From SXRF01 sp039808985 (GTDB lineage: Bacteria > Pseudomonadota > Alphaproteobacteria > Rickettsiales > SXRF01), in assembly GCA_039808985.1 (NCBI GenBank), contig JBDHUC010000021.1, positions 1 to 37,233 on the forward strand: 37,233 nucleotides of DNA, in the 5' to 3' direction. Positions within the stretch are counted from its first letter, which is position 1; the number at the start of each line of letters is the position of its first letter. The translations under genes and the position numbers were made by a program. Below, one piece after another: positions 6,614 to 15,585 of the stretch. A model generated the notes under the pieces. That model was given only the letters and a program-made list of their open reading frames with translations. It was not told where the DNA came from and made no database searches.

Positions 6614-8644
6614 TTATTGTTTTTTAAGTTTCTTGCTTATTAAAATATTAGATTTCTCAAACACCTCGCTCGCGTCCAGTTTTGAGCTGTCAATAATATA
6701 CGCATCCTCGGCCGGGCGAAGCGGCGCTATTGCCCTTTTCTCATCGCGTTCATCACGCTCGCGCAGGTCTTCCAGCACCGAATCAAAGACAACCTCGATT
6801 CCCTGGCCCTGTAATTCCTTATGGCGGCGTTTCGCGCGCGCAAATAATGTTGCGGTAATAAAAAACTTGAAATCAGCATCAGGGCAGACAACGGTTCCAA
6901 TGTCGCGTCCGTCAAGCACGGCGCCGCGCCCAGAAGCCGCTGATTTCCTGGCGAAATCGCGCTGGAATTCTAATAATGCCGCCCTGATTTCCGGGAAAGC
7001 GGAAACTATTGAGGCCGCCTGGCCGATTCTCTCCTGACGCAGGCGTGGGTTGGCCAGGTCTTCAATATCAATTGCACGCGCTGCTTCCATGGCATCTGCC
7101 AGGTTTGACGGCTCTTTTCCTGCATAAATGACCTTCATGCCAACAGCCCGGTAAAGGCTGCCGGTATCGAGGTATTCAAGGTTGAAGTGCTCGGCAAGCC
7201 TTCTTGCAAGCGTTCCTTTGCCTGATGCGGCAGGCCCGTCAATGGCTACCACAATTGAAGATGGCTGCGATGCAGGGGTAGGGCGAGGGGGAGATATGCG
7301 TGCGCCCAGGCTGTTGCAAAGATCGCTAAAATTAGGGAAACTGGTTGCTATAGCGGCCGCATCATCAACAGCTACCGGTTCTTCACTGGCCATACCCATT
7401 ACCAGGAAAGCCATAGCAATGCGGTGGTCGAAATTGGTGGTTATTGTTGCGCCGCCTTTAACTTTGGGCATGCCTTTTACATATAGGTTATCACCCTCGC
7501 AACGCGCTATAACACCGCAGGCGGTGAGGGCGGCAACAACTGCGCTCAGACGGTCGCTCTCCTTAACCCTTAGTTCCGATAGCCCCAGCATTTTGCTTTC
7601 GCCCTTCGCGAATGCAGCGGCAACAGCCAAGATAGGATATTCATCAATCATAGACGGAGCGCGGGAGGCTGGGACGGTAACTGCTTTCAGGCTGCTATGC
7701 CGTACATGTATATCGGCTACTTGCTCTCCCGCTATCTTTCGCTCGTTTAAAAATTCTATTTTCGCTCCCATCTCCTTCAGGGTGATAAAAAGCCCAATCC
7801 TTAGTGGATTTATGCATATATTGCGTATAATAAGGTCAGAGTCAGGGCAAATCAGGGCGGCAACTGCCAAAAAAGCAGCAGAAGAAGGGTCGGCAGGGAC
7901 AAAAATCTCATATTCTGATAATTCCTGGTGTGGCTGCCCGGTGACAGAGATACTCAAAGAACCATCAGCAAGTGCCTGTCTTTGAACATCAAATCCAAAA
8001 TATTCAAGCATGTTTTCGCTGTGATCGCGAGTTGCTTCTTTTTCGATAATTTTGGTAATTCCCGGCGTATTCAAGCCAGCAAATAATATGGCCGACTTAA
8101 CCTGTGCTGATGCAACCGGTAGCGTATAATTTATTGGCAGCGGAGTTTTAGTGCCTTTAAGAGCAAGTGGCAGGCGGTTGCCTTCACGGGCCTGAAACTG
8201 AGCGCCAATCTGGGTCAGGGGGGTGATAACCCTGGCCATGGGGCGGCTTTTCAAGCTGTCATCTCCGGTAAAAAACGTGGTAAAGTTATAAGGGGTGACA
8301 AGGCCCATTAAAAGCCGTGTGCTGGTGCCGGAGTTGCCCATATCAAGCACATCTTTGCTTTCAGCGAGGCCACCAACGCCACAGCCATTAACAGTCCATA
8401 TATTATCCGGACTGCGGTTGATGGAAACGCCAAGCGAACGTAATGCAGCGGCAGTGCACAAAACATCTTCGCCATCAAGCAGTCCGTGTATCCTGGTGGT
8501 GCCGATAACCTGTGAACCAAGCATCAGGGCGCGATGCGAAATTGATTTATCGCCAGCAACAGTGCATTCGCCCTTTAATGCTATACCCCCCTTGGAAACT
8601 AGCGGTTTTACTTGCCGGGGGGGCTGTTTTTCATTCTCGTTCAT
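6614..8644 (-). CDS. aroA-cmk: AroA-Cmk fusion: EPSP synthase and cytidylate kinase
   Basis: This is one 676-residue frame with two complete enzymes. Residues 1-450 are 3-phosphoshikimate 1-carboxyvinyltransferase (shikimate pathway), with GDKSISHR (31-38), NSGTSTR (104-110), RDHSENM (206-212), DPSSAAF (252-258), DEYPILAVAAAF (334-345), LRVKESDR (358-365) and DHRIAM (406-411). The pattern is of the CP4-like class II type. A short Pro/Ser-rich linker (451-462) leads to cytidylate kinase (463-676), which phosphorylates CMP and dCMP, with P-loop GPAASGKGT (470-478) and DGRDIGT (578-584). The order aroA-cmk-rpsA is normal for alphaproteobacteria as separate genes. A fused form is known in some Burkholderiales. 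No internal start with a ribosome-binding site was seen for the Cmk half. Confidence 0.95.
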   Translation of the reverse strand: MNENEKQPPRQVKPLVSKGGIALKGECTVAGDKSISHRALMLGSQVIGTTRIHGLLDGEDVLCTAAALRSLGVSINRSPDNIWTVNGCGVGGLAESKDVLDMGNSGTSTRLLMGLVTPYNFTTFFTGDDSLKSRPMARVITPLTQIGAQFQAREGNRLPLALKGTKTPLPINYTLPVASAQVKSAILFAGLNTPGITKIIEKEATRDHSENMLEYFGFDVQRQALADGSLSISVTGQPHQELSEYEIFVPADPSSAAFLAVAALICPDSDLIIRNICINPLRIGLFITLKEMGAKIEFLNERKIAGEQVADIHVRHSSLKAVTVPASRAPSMIDEYPILAVAAAFAKGESKMLGLSELRVKESDRLSAVVAALTACGVIARCEGDNLYVKGMPKVKGGATITTNFDHRIAMAFLVMGMASEEPVAVDDAAAIATSFPNFSDLCNSLGARISPPRPTPASQPSSIVVAIDGPAASGKGTLARRLAEHFNLEYLDTGSLYRAVGMKVIYAGKEPSNLADAMEAARAIDIEDLANPRLRQERIGQAASIVSAFPEIRAALLEFQRDFARKSAASGRGAVLDGRDIGTVVCPDADFKFFITATLFARAKRRHKELQGQGIEVVFDSVLEDLRERDERDEKRAIAPLRPAEDAYIIDSSKLDASEVFEKSNILISKKLKKQ

Positions 8645-8698
8645 AGTAATCCAATTGTCGTATAATATATATTATGGAAAAAATATCCATTATTATTA

Positions 8699-9475
8699 TC
8701 ATAATTCAAGCACCATACCATCAAAACCGGCGAAAACACCAGCCGGAAGTTCGCTTGAGAGCTTTTCATAATCAAATTCATGCGCCATATGCGTAAGTAT
8801 TGCTTGTTCTGGCTTTATTCTGCTTATCCATTCCAATGTCTGTCCAAGATATGAATGGCTATATGATGGTGTATAGCGCAAACAGTCAACAACCCAGCAT
8901 TTTACGCCTGCTAATGCTTCAAATGCTGATTCATGCAGAATATTTACATCGGTTGAATATGCAAAATCTCCAATTCTGTAGCCAATGGTTGAGCTTTTAC
9001 CATGTTGCTGCTTGAATGCTGTTACCACAGTTTTTTCAATATTAAAACTATGGTTAGAAATATCGGGAATTATATTTGCCTTAAGGCTTGGGCGGAACAT
9101 CGCATTTTCTGCTGGTTTTGGCAAAAAAGCGTAGGAAAAGCGCTTTTGTATGGATGCCATAATTTCTTCATTGGCAAAAACTGGTATAACATCATCCTGC
9201 AACACATTGAATTGTCTTAAATCATCAAGTCCGTGAATATGGTCGGCGTGATCGTGGGTATAGAGCACCGCATCTATTTTCTTTATATTTGTCTGCAGCA
9301 TTTGTTCCCTGAAATCAGGCGAAGTATCAATGACTATGTTTAAACCATTGACTTCTATCAGTACAGATACCCTAAGGCGTTTGTTTTTAGGGTTGTCAGA
9401 TCTGCAAACATCGCAGCTACATCCGATTACAGGTACTCCCAGGGAATGTCCGCAGCCGAGTATTGTGACTTTCAT
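8699..9475 (-). CDS. PhnP-like MBL-fold metal-dependent hydrolase
   Basis: This 258-residue metallo-beta-lactamase-fold protein has the motif THDHADH at 73-79 for the dinuclear metal site. An N-terminal cysteine cluster (Cys19, Cys21, Cys24 in IGCSCDVC) resembles the structural zinc site of PhnP. PhnP is a cyclic-phosphodiesterase, so a phosphodiesterase role is plausible, but the alphaproteobacterial members beside tatD have no firmly assigned substrate. The start overlaps the tatD stop by four bases, making it the last gene of the mltB-rlpA-tmk-holB-metG-tatD operon. A 54-base gap separates it from aroA-cmk. Confidence 0.9.
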   Translation of the reverse strand: MKVTILGCGHSLGVPVIGCSCDVCRSDNPKNKRLRVSVLIEVNGLNIVIDTSPDFREQMLQTNIKKIDAVLYTHDHADHIHGLDDLRQFNVLQDDVIPVFANEEIMASIQKRFSYAFLPKPAENAMFRPSLKANIIPDISNHSFNIEKTVVTAFKQQHGKSSTIGYRIGDFAYSTDVNILHESAFEALAGVKCWVVDCLRYTPSYSHSYLGQTLEWISRIKPEQAILTHMAHEFDYEKLSSELPAGVFAGFDGMVLEL

Positions 9476-10248
9476 ACTTTCGCCTTATCAAACAGGCGGA
9501 AGAAGTTTTCGGTGGTTATCCTTGCGCATTCTTCCTCGCTTATAGATTTTAACTGCGCAAGCGCCTTATTAACCTGTACCACGTATGATGGCTCATTGCG
9601 CTTTCCCCGGTATGGTATTGGCGCAAGATATGGCGAATCAGTTTCTACCAGAATCCTGTCCAGAGGCACATCAGTCAGGGCATCCCTTATTGATTGTGCG
9701 TTTTTAAAGGTTATAATCCCCGAAAGCGATATATAACCACCAAGTTTTATAGCTTCATCAGCCAGTTGCTTTGTGGATGTAAAGCAATGTATCAGGAATT
9801 TAAAATTACCCTTTGAAATTTCATCATTTAATATTTTGATTGTATCTTCTTCTGCTTCGCGGGTATGTATTATAAGTGGCAGCCCTGTTTCGCGCGCAGC
9901 TATAATATGCTCTAAAAAACTCCGTTTCTGAAATTCCCTGTCGCTATATTCATAATGGTAATCCAGCCCGGTTTCTCCGATGCCTATAACCTTTTTTTTG
10001 CTGGTTTTTGCAATTAATCCTGCTGCAGTAACAACATCCTGCTTGCCGGAATCGTTAGGATGGACGCCAACTGAGCAGAAAACCCCCTCGTTTTCCTCAG
10101 AAATTGCGTAAACTTCGTCAAATTCGGCCATTTCTGTGCAAATTGTCTGCATAACCCCCACCCCTGCTGCTTTTGCACGGGTGATTACCGCCCCTATATC
10201 TTCTTTAAAGTCGGGGAAATTAAGATGGCAATGGCTATCGACTAACAC
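9472..10248 (-). CDS. tatD: TatD-family metal-dependent DNase
   Basis: This 258-residue TIM-barrel hydrolase belongs to the TatD/YcfH family. Metal ligands are visible: His6 and His8 in DSHCHLNF, the glutamate in GIGETGLDYHY, and later histidines in LIIHTREA and LIHCFTST, with the aspartate in VETDSPYLAP. TatD proteins act as 3'-5' exonucleases on single-stranded or damaged DNA and as D-aminoacyl-tRNA deacylase-like enzymes in some reports; which applies here cannot be told. The gene begins directly after the metG stop and overlaps the MBL gene by four bases. The order metG-tatD-MBL is conserved in alphaproteobacteria. Confidence 0.94.
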   Translation of the reverse strand: MLVDSHCHLNFPDFKEDIGAVITRAKAAGVGVMQTICTEMAEFDEVYAISEENEGVFCSVGVHPNDSGKQDVVTAAGLIAKTSKKKVIGIGETGLDYHYEYSDREFQKRSFLEHIIAARETGLPLIIHTREAEEDTIKILNDEISKGNFKFLIHCFTSTKQLADEAIKLGGYISLSGIITFKNAQSIRDALTDVPLDRILVETDSPYLAPIPYRGKRNEPSYVVQVNKALAQLKSISEEECARITTENFFRLFDKAKV

Positions 10249-11811
10249 TTATGCACCTTTCTCTGCAAAGCGCGGAAATACTGGCTCAGGGGGCGGAAGC
10301 TCGGTTCCGGGAGCAATAGCATGATTGGCTGATAAATAACCAAATCCCCTTTTATCCATTGGAATGTTTAGTAAATCTAATATCTTGGCTGAAGAGCCTG
10401 GAATAAATGGCTGAATCATAATGGCAATGCATCTTATCCCCTCTAGTAAGTGATATAAGGTCGCATTCATTAGCCGTTCATCAATTTTTTTCTGTTTCCA
10501 TGGCGCTTTGTTATCAATATAGTTGTTGGCCTCACTGGCTATGGCCACAATATCCGCCATAATATCATTAAATTTGCAGCCCATATACCTGCTGTCAATG
10601 TTTTTTGGGGTGTTATCCTCAGTCACGTATATATTATAAAGGAACGACATATCTATATCGTCCTTATCAACTCCGCCTGCATCCGGAACCTTGCCAGCAC
10701 AATTTTTAGCGACCATACTTAAAGTACGCTGCACCAGGTTTCCTATATTGTTGGCCAGTTCGCTGTTTATAACTGCTATCATCCTGTCGCGGGAGAAATT
10801 CCCGTCATTGCCAAATGGAACTTCGCGCATAAGGAACCAGCGCGTCTGATCCAGCCCGAATTCCTCCACAAGTTTCGCCGGGGCAACTGCATTACCAAGG
10901 GATTTACTCATTTTTTCGCCTTCGATAGTCCACCAGCCATGCGCGAATATACGCTTTGGAAGCGGAATATCCGCAGCCATCAGAAATGCTGGCCAGTAAA
11001 CCCCGTGGAAACGAATAATATCTTTCCCAACCATATGCATTGAATATGAATTACACCAGAAATCCTGATAATCCACGGAGTTCTCGTCGGGATATCCTAA
11101 TGCCGACAGGTAATTGGCCAGAGCATCCAGCCATACATACATTATATGCCTGTCTTTTTGTCCATCCTGTCCAGGAACCGGGATGCCCCATGAAAATGTA
11201 GTACGTGATATTGAAAGGTCCTTAAGCCCTCCTTTTACAAAGGATATTATTTCATTGCGGCGCGATTCCGGGGCAATGAAATCCGGATTTCTGTTATAAA
11301 AATCCAGAAGCTTATCCTGCCATTTGGATAGGTTAAAAAAATAGCTCGGCTCTTCCACCCATTCAACTGTCGCCCCGGTTGGCGCAAGCCCGTTCACCAA
11401 CTCGGATTCCTGATAATAAGCCTCATCACGCACTGAGTACCAGCCGGAATAGGCCCCCAGGTAAATATGGCCGTTATCCTGCATTTTTTTCCATAATGCC
11501 TGCGCCGATTTTATATGGCGCGGCTCAGTTGTGCGGATGAAGTCATCGTTGCTGATATTCATTGTCTGGGTCAACTCGCGGAAATACTGGGAAACGCCAT
11601 CGACAAAGATTTTAGGCTCAACTCCTGCTGCTTCCGCTGATTTTTCAACCTTCTGGCCATGCTCATCGGTTCCGGTAAGAAATTTTACATTATTACCCGA
11701 CAGGCGCTTGAACCTTGCCAGAACATCACAGGCCACCGAGGTATAAGCATGGCCGATATGTGGCCGGTCGTTAACATAATAAATTGGAGTAGTGATATAA
11801 AAATTATTCAA
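10249..11811 (-). CDS. metG: Methionyl-tRNA synthetase
   Basis: This 520-residue class I aminoacyl-tRNA synthetase charges tRNA-Met. The HIGH signature is at 18-21 (PHIGHAY) and KMSKS at 300-304. The insertion domain around 120-160 lacks the cysteine clusters of zinc-binding MetG, so this is the zinc-free form common in alphaproteobacteria. It also lacks the C-terminal tRNA-binding/dimerisation domain of the E. coli enzyme, which explains its short length. The start overlaps the holB stop by four bases and the tatD start follows directly. Confidence 0.97.
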   Translation of the reverse strand: MNNFYITTPIYYVNDRPHIGHAYTSVACDVLARFKRLSGNNVKFLTGTDEHGQKVEKSAEAAGVEPKIFVDGVSQYFRELTQTMNISNDDFIRTTEPRHIKSAQALWKKMQDNGHIYLGAYSGWYSVRDEAYYQESELVNGLAPTGATVEWVEEPSYFFNLSKWQDKLLDFYNRNPDFIAPESRRNEIISFVKGGLKDLSISRTTFSWGIPVPGQDGQKDRHIMYVWLDALANYLSALGYPDENSVDYQDFWCNSYSMHMVGKDIIRFHGVYWPAFLMAADIPLPKRIFAHGWWTIEGEKMSKSLGNAVAPAKLVEEFGLDQTRWFLMREVPFGNDGNFSRDRMIAVINSELANNIGNLVQRTLSMVAKNCAGKVPDAGGVDKDDIDMSFLYNIYVTEDNTPKNIDSRYMGCKFNDIMADIVAIASEANNYIDNKAPWKQKKIDERLMNATLYHLLEGIRCIAIMIQPFIPGSSAKILDLLNIPMDKRGFGYLSANHAIAPGTELPPPEPVFPRFAEKGA

Positions 11812-12872
11812 GCTGCTGTGTTCCCTAATGTGAATTCATCGTTATTGGCCAATGAGTGAAAAAATGTGATAGCTACCTGTTTGTAATCCAGATGCAGCCT
11901 TTGTGCCAATAAAAACTGGCTTAAGGCCTCCTGCCATTTTTTTGCCCAGATATTTGGGGTATGCATTTTAGCAAGATTGCTTATCAGCCCCATTTCCTCA
12001 TGGTTAATAAATTCTATCTGGGATTTCGTGGATTTTTTGGTTATACGCTCTAAAATACATAAGGTTATATGGGTAAATAACTGCCAGTTGGCATGGGCTT
12101 TTTTACCGCTTCCCATCTGCTCGCAAAAATTTAGCAGGCGCTGGCTGTCAATTTTCATAGATGAGGAAAATAATTCCAGTATTTCATTATAAATATCCAG
12201 TGCGCCCTGCTCTTTAAGCTCCAGCGCTATGCCGGGGCTGAACTTTGATATTATGCCAAGAGCTGCCAACTCGCCGCCGCCTATTTCTGGATCTGTATGA
12301 TATAAAACCCTTTCAAAATCAGGGCGTGACAAAGGTTTTAGCGAAATGACGCGGCAGCGCGAGCGTATGGTTGGAAGCAATTGCCCCACGTTATGGGCTA
12401 TAAGCATGATTATAGTTTGCGGAGGCGGCTCTTCTAGTATTTTCAATATGGAATTAGCTGATTTTATATTAAGCGCATCTGCGCTATCAACAATAACCAC
12501 GCGCCATTGCCCTTCTGCCGGAGTAAGCGATAAGGCTTGAGAAATGCTGCGTGATTGCTCTATGCTGATTTCAGTCGCATACTCATCTTTTTTAGCGTCA
12601 TAAAGTAGTTCTATTACCAGCAGGTCGGAATGCGAATCAGCTACTATACGGTGAAAAACCGGATTATCCGTGGGAAGCTCCATATCATCGCGCCCCGACA
12701 GCAATGTACGCGCAAAACGATAAGCCAGGGTTGCCTTGCCAATTCCGCGTTGTCCGGAAAGAATGATGCCATGCGCTAGTTTCCCGGCTTTTAAGTCGCG
12801 CAGCAGCAGTTCTTCAATTTCTTCATGCCCGTAAAGCTTGCTGTTAGAGCGCGGTGTTATCTGTCCTGTCAT
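11808..12872 (-). CDS. holB: DNA polymerase III delta-prime subunit
   Basis: This is the AAA+-like clamp-loader subunit delta' (354 residues from the chosen start). A P-loop GQRGIGKAT is at 40-48, and the sensor region includes LKILEEPPP and TIRSRCR, both typical of the DnaX/HolB family. It loads the DnaN clamp, encoded at 26590-27708. I choose the start at 12872 because it gives the ATGA overlap with the tmk stop that recurs in this operon; an ATG five codons upstream (12887) is also possible, and neither has a strong ribosome-binding site. Confidence 0.93.
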   Translation of the reverse strand: MTGQITPRSNSKLYGHEEIEELLLRDLKAGKLAHGIILSGQRGIGKATLAYRFARTLLSGRDDMELPTDNPVFHRIVADSHSDLLVIELLYDAKKDEYATEISIEQSRSISQALSLTPAEGQWRVVIVDSADALNIKSANSILKILEEPPPQTIIMLIAHNVGQLLPTIRSRCRVISLKPLSRPDFERVLYHTDPEIGGGELAALGIISKFSPGIALELKEQGALDIYNEILELFSSSMKIDSQRLLNFCEQMGSGKKAHANWQLFTHITLCILERITKKSTKSQIEFINHEEMGLISNLAKMHTPNIWAKKWQEALSQFLLAQRLHLDYKQVAITFFHSLANNDEFTLGNTAA

Positions 12873-13537
12873 AATAAAATGCCGCATTTTTGGGATATGG
12901 TTGCGGTTATTTCTTTATGCAGGATACTGCTATCCTTAGTCGCATCCAACACTACGCAACGCTGTGGTTCATTTTTTGCAATCTGCAAAAATCCTTCGCG
13001 GATATTCTGATGAAACTTAATATCTAACTGCTCGAAACGGTTTTCATTGCCGCTGCGCTCCTCTGCCCGTTTCAGCCCCACTTCGGGATCTATATCCAGT
13101 ATTAAGGTAAGGTCGGGCATGAAATTGCCAAAAACCATATGGTGCAGGCTGTTTATGTAATCTGTTCCAAGCCCCTTTCCTATGCCCTGATAAACAAGGG
13201 TGGAATCAAAAAAACGGTCGCATATGACAGTTTTTCCTTCGGCAATTGCCGGTTTCACAAGCCTGCCAACGTGATCTGACCTTGCAGCAGTGAATAACAA
13301 TGTTTCGGTAAGTGGATCCCATGAATCAATATCACCAGACACCAGCAATGAGCGTATTTTTTCAGCGTTTTGCGAGCCTCCCGGTTCACGGGTTGCTATG
13401 AATGGCAGCCCGGATTTTTCAAAAGCGGAAGACAACAGCTTAAGCTGTGTTGATTTTCCGCTTCCTTCCCCGCCCTCAAACGTAATGAAGTGCCCTTTTC
13501 TACTGGCGGCTGATGTGTGCATCCTGCACCCCGGCAT
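12869..13537 (-). CDS. tmk: Thymidylate kinase
   Basis: This 222-residue kinase converts dTMP to dTDP. The P-loop EGGEGSGKST is at 21-30, with TREPGGS following and the DR(F/Y) motif in CDRFFDSTLVYQG. Two starts are possible: 13537, preceded by GGAAG about ten bases upstream, or 13522, preceded by GGGG. Both lie inside the 3' end of rlpA, giving an overlap of 38 or 23 bases in another frame. In many alphaproteobacteria a D-alanyl-D-alanine carboxypeptidase gene lies between rlpA and tmk; it is missing here. Confidence 0.95.
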   Translation of the reverse strand: MPGCRMHTSAASRKGHFITFEGGEGSGKSTQLKLLSSAFEKSGLPFIATREPGGSQNAEKIRSLLVSGDIDSWDPLTETLLFTAARSDHVGRLVKPAIAEGKTVICDRFFDSTLVYQGIGKGLGTDYINSLHHMVFGNFMPDLTLILDIDPEVGLKRAEERSGNENRFEQLDIKFHQNIREGFLQIAKNEPQRCVVLDATKDSSILHKEITATISQKCGILL

Positions 13538-14642
13538 TTTTTATAACTTCCAGGGCTTTTTCTGCGTCATTCCTGTTGGTAAATGGCCCAACCCCTACAC
13601 GCCACCATACCTTCCCGCCCCTTTCAACCTTATCAACCGAAACCATTTTTTTGTGGTCTTTTACACCGCCAAGCGCGCCAGCTAAATTATTGGCATTTGC
13701 CTGGGAAGAAAAAGAACCGGCGGTAATGTGATATTTATCGCCTTCCTGTATCTGCGAGCTTATTTTTTCTGCAGTTCTGCTGCCGCTGTTAGAGTTGCTG
13801 GCAATTTTCTTTGGCGGAGGAACCTGCAGATAATGGCCCTGGGTCGGAGAAGGCGTTTCCACTATATTATTTTGCGTCTGCCTTCTGTTATCAGTAAGAG
13901 GTTTTGAATTTTGCATGTTATCATCAGCCTGCGCCTCTTTTATAAAAAGATTCCTGCTTTTGGGCTTGGAATCGGCTGCTGGCGAAAGATCGCTGCTCTC
14001 TATTGTTTGCTGGTTATAATTGGCGATATTATTATCAGCATAATCCTGCTGATCTGAAGCTGGCTGTTGGGCTTGTGCTATTTGCTCGGATACCACGGAG
14101 TTTTGCTGTATGCCAGACCTGTTATTATAATTTTCATTTAAGGCTACCATATCTATTTTTGGCGATTTGCCCTCAATTGAGGCTATATAATCGTCAGTTT
14201 CCTTTTTAAGGAATTGGACACGCACAGGCTGCGTGCTCTTAAGATCTATAAGTTCCGCAGTTCTTTTGGAAAGGTCAATTATCCGGTTGCTGTGAAACGG
14301 CCCACGGTCATTTACGCGGCATATTATGCTTTTATCATTCTTCAGGTTGGTTACCAGAACCAGCGAAGGTATTGGCAATGTTGGATGGGCAGCGGTAATA
14401 TCTTCCTGATCGAATACTTCACCGCTGGCGGTCCTTTTGCCGTGGAATCCAGGGCCATACCATGATGCATCGCCTATCTTGTCGTATGTGGAATCAGCAG
14501 CAGGTACATAGGTCTTGCCGTTTATCTCGTAAGGCTTTCCTATCTTTACGCCTGTAAATTTAGAAGGCGGCTCCGATGAACAGGCGGCAAGCAGTAAAAT
14601 AGCTATATAACCACTTATTACCTTTAATTTATATGGTATCAT
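13500..14642 (-). CDS. rlpA: RlpA septal-ring lytic transglycosylase, SPOR lipoprotein
   Basis: This 380-residue lipoprotein has a lipobox LLAAC with Cys21. The double-psi beta-barrel domain follows (about 55-145) and carries Glu75, His86 and Asp112, which match in identity and spacing the residues needed for lytic transglycosylase activity in Pseudomonas RlpA (120, 131, 157). A long Gln/Asn/Ser-rich low-complexity linker (about 160-300) leads to a C-terminal SPOR domain (about 303-380) that binds glycan stripped of stem peptides at the division septum. It starts one base after mltB, so two cell-wall lytic enzymes are co-transcribed, and its 3' end overlaps tmk. Confidence 0.94.
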   Translation of the reverse strand: MIPYKLKVISGYIAILLLAACSSEPPSKFTGVKIGKPYEINGKTYVPAADSTYDKIGDASWYGPGFHGKRTASGEVFDQEDITAAHPTLPIPSLVLVTNLKNDKSIICRVNDRGPFHSNRIIDLSKRTAELIDLKSTQPVRVQFLKKETDDYIASIEGKSPKIDMVALNENYNNRSGIQQNSVVSEQIAQAQQPASDQQDYADNNIANYNQQTIESSDLSPAADSKPKSRNLFIKEAQADDNMQNSKPLTDNRRQTQNNIVETPSPTQGHYLQVPPPKKIASNSNSGSRTAEKISSQIQEGDKYHITAGSFSSQANANNLAGALGGVKDHKKMVSVDKVERGGKVWWRVGVGPFTNRNDAEKALEVIKNAGVQDAHISRQ

Positions 14643-14643
14643 A

Positions 14644-15471
14644 TTATTCCCCTATTTCTTGCGATAGTTTTCCAACTGCTGTAGCAAAATAGCGTGAACG
14701 ATTCCATTTAAGCAAGACCTTAAAATTATTGCCCCCCTCTTCTATCCCATCTCCCATTATCCAGCCCTCTGAACTAAGGTAATTTGCTATTGAGGCAAAT
14801 ATATCGGCCTCGGAATACCATATATCGCGCTTTCCATCGCCATCGAAATCAACCGCATATTTAAGGAAACTGGTAGGCATGAACTGGCATTGGCCAAATG
14901 CCCCGGCCCATGATCCTTCAAAAGCTTCGGCCGGTATTTTCTCAATATCCATTATCTTTAATGCTTTAATAAGTTCATCGCGGAAAAAATCCCGGCGCCG
15001 TCCCTCATAGGCAAGGGTAGCCAGCGATGATATTACATTATAATTTCCGGTGTTTTCGCCGTAGCTGGTTTCAATTCCCCATAACGCAACTATTACTTTG
15101 GCAGGTACGGAGTATTTATGCGCTATTTTTTCCAGCAACTCCCTGTTTTCCGCTAATTCAGACCTGCCATTCCTGATACGCGAATCGCTGACCGTTTTTT
15201 CCAGGTATTCTTCAATGGTTATTTTATTTTCCGGCTGCTTGCGATCAAGAAATATAACATTCTCCAGAAATTTCATATTGCTGAATGCATCGTTTAATGT
15301 AGCGCCTGATATTCCTGCCAGCGCCGGATCCTGGCGTAAGTCATTAAGCCATGGGCCGAACCCCTTTTTATCGGCTATTACGCTATTATCCGTTTCCTGT
15401 GCATGTGCGGTGGTAAATGATGATATAAATAATGAGAGGCATAAAAAAGTTATGGAAATAATAATTTTCAT
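14644..15471 (-). CDS. mltB: MltB-family lytic murein transglycosylase
   Basis: This 275-residue secreted enzyme has a signal peptide (about 1-24, cleavage near AHA-QE). The catalytic Glu134 lies in the GIETSYG motif, and GSWAGAFGQCQFMPTSF and DFDGDGKRDIW match the MltB fold including its calcium-loop-like segment. It stops at the end of the catalytic domain (KWNRSRYFATAVG) without the C-terminal peptidoglycan-binding domain many homologues carry. A good ribosome-binding site (AAGGGA) precedes the ATG. It is the first gene of the operon that ends at 8699, starting about 50 bases after a terminator. Confidence 0.92.
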   Translation of the reverse strand: MKIIISITFLCLSLFISSFTTAHAQETDNSVIADKKGFGPWLNDLRQDPALAGISGATLNDAFSNMKFLENVIFLDRKQPENKITIEEYLEKTVSDSRIRNGRSELAENRELLEKIAHKYSVPAKVIVALWGIETSYGENTGNYNVISSLATLAYEGRRRDFFRDELIKALKIMDIEKIPAEAFEGSWAGAFGQCQFMPTSFLKYAVDFDGDGKRDIWYSEADIFASIANYLSSEGWIMGDGIEEGGNNFKVLLKWNRSRYFATAVGKLSQEIGE

Positions 15472-15518
15472 AATATCCCTTATATTTGGCCTTTGTCCCT
15501 GGCCTTAATGTTGTTGTT

Positions 15519-15554
15519 AAAAATAAAGCCCCAAGTAAATTCCTGGGGCTTTAT
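15519..15554 (-). terminator. Rho-independent terminator
   Basis: An 11-bp stem (15523-15533 pairs with 15544-15554; core AAAGCCCCA/TGGGGCTTT) is followed on the minus strand by a short T-run. It stands about 30 bases after the stop of the lysine-rich secreted protein gene and separates that gene from mltB. This is the clearest intrinsic terminator in the window. Confidence 0.9.
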
Positions 15555-15585
15555 AATGTCAAGCGACCTAGAGCAGATACTAAAT

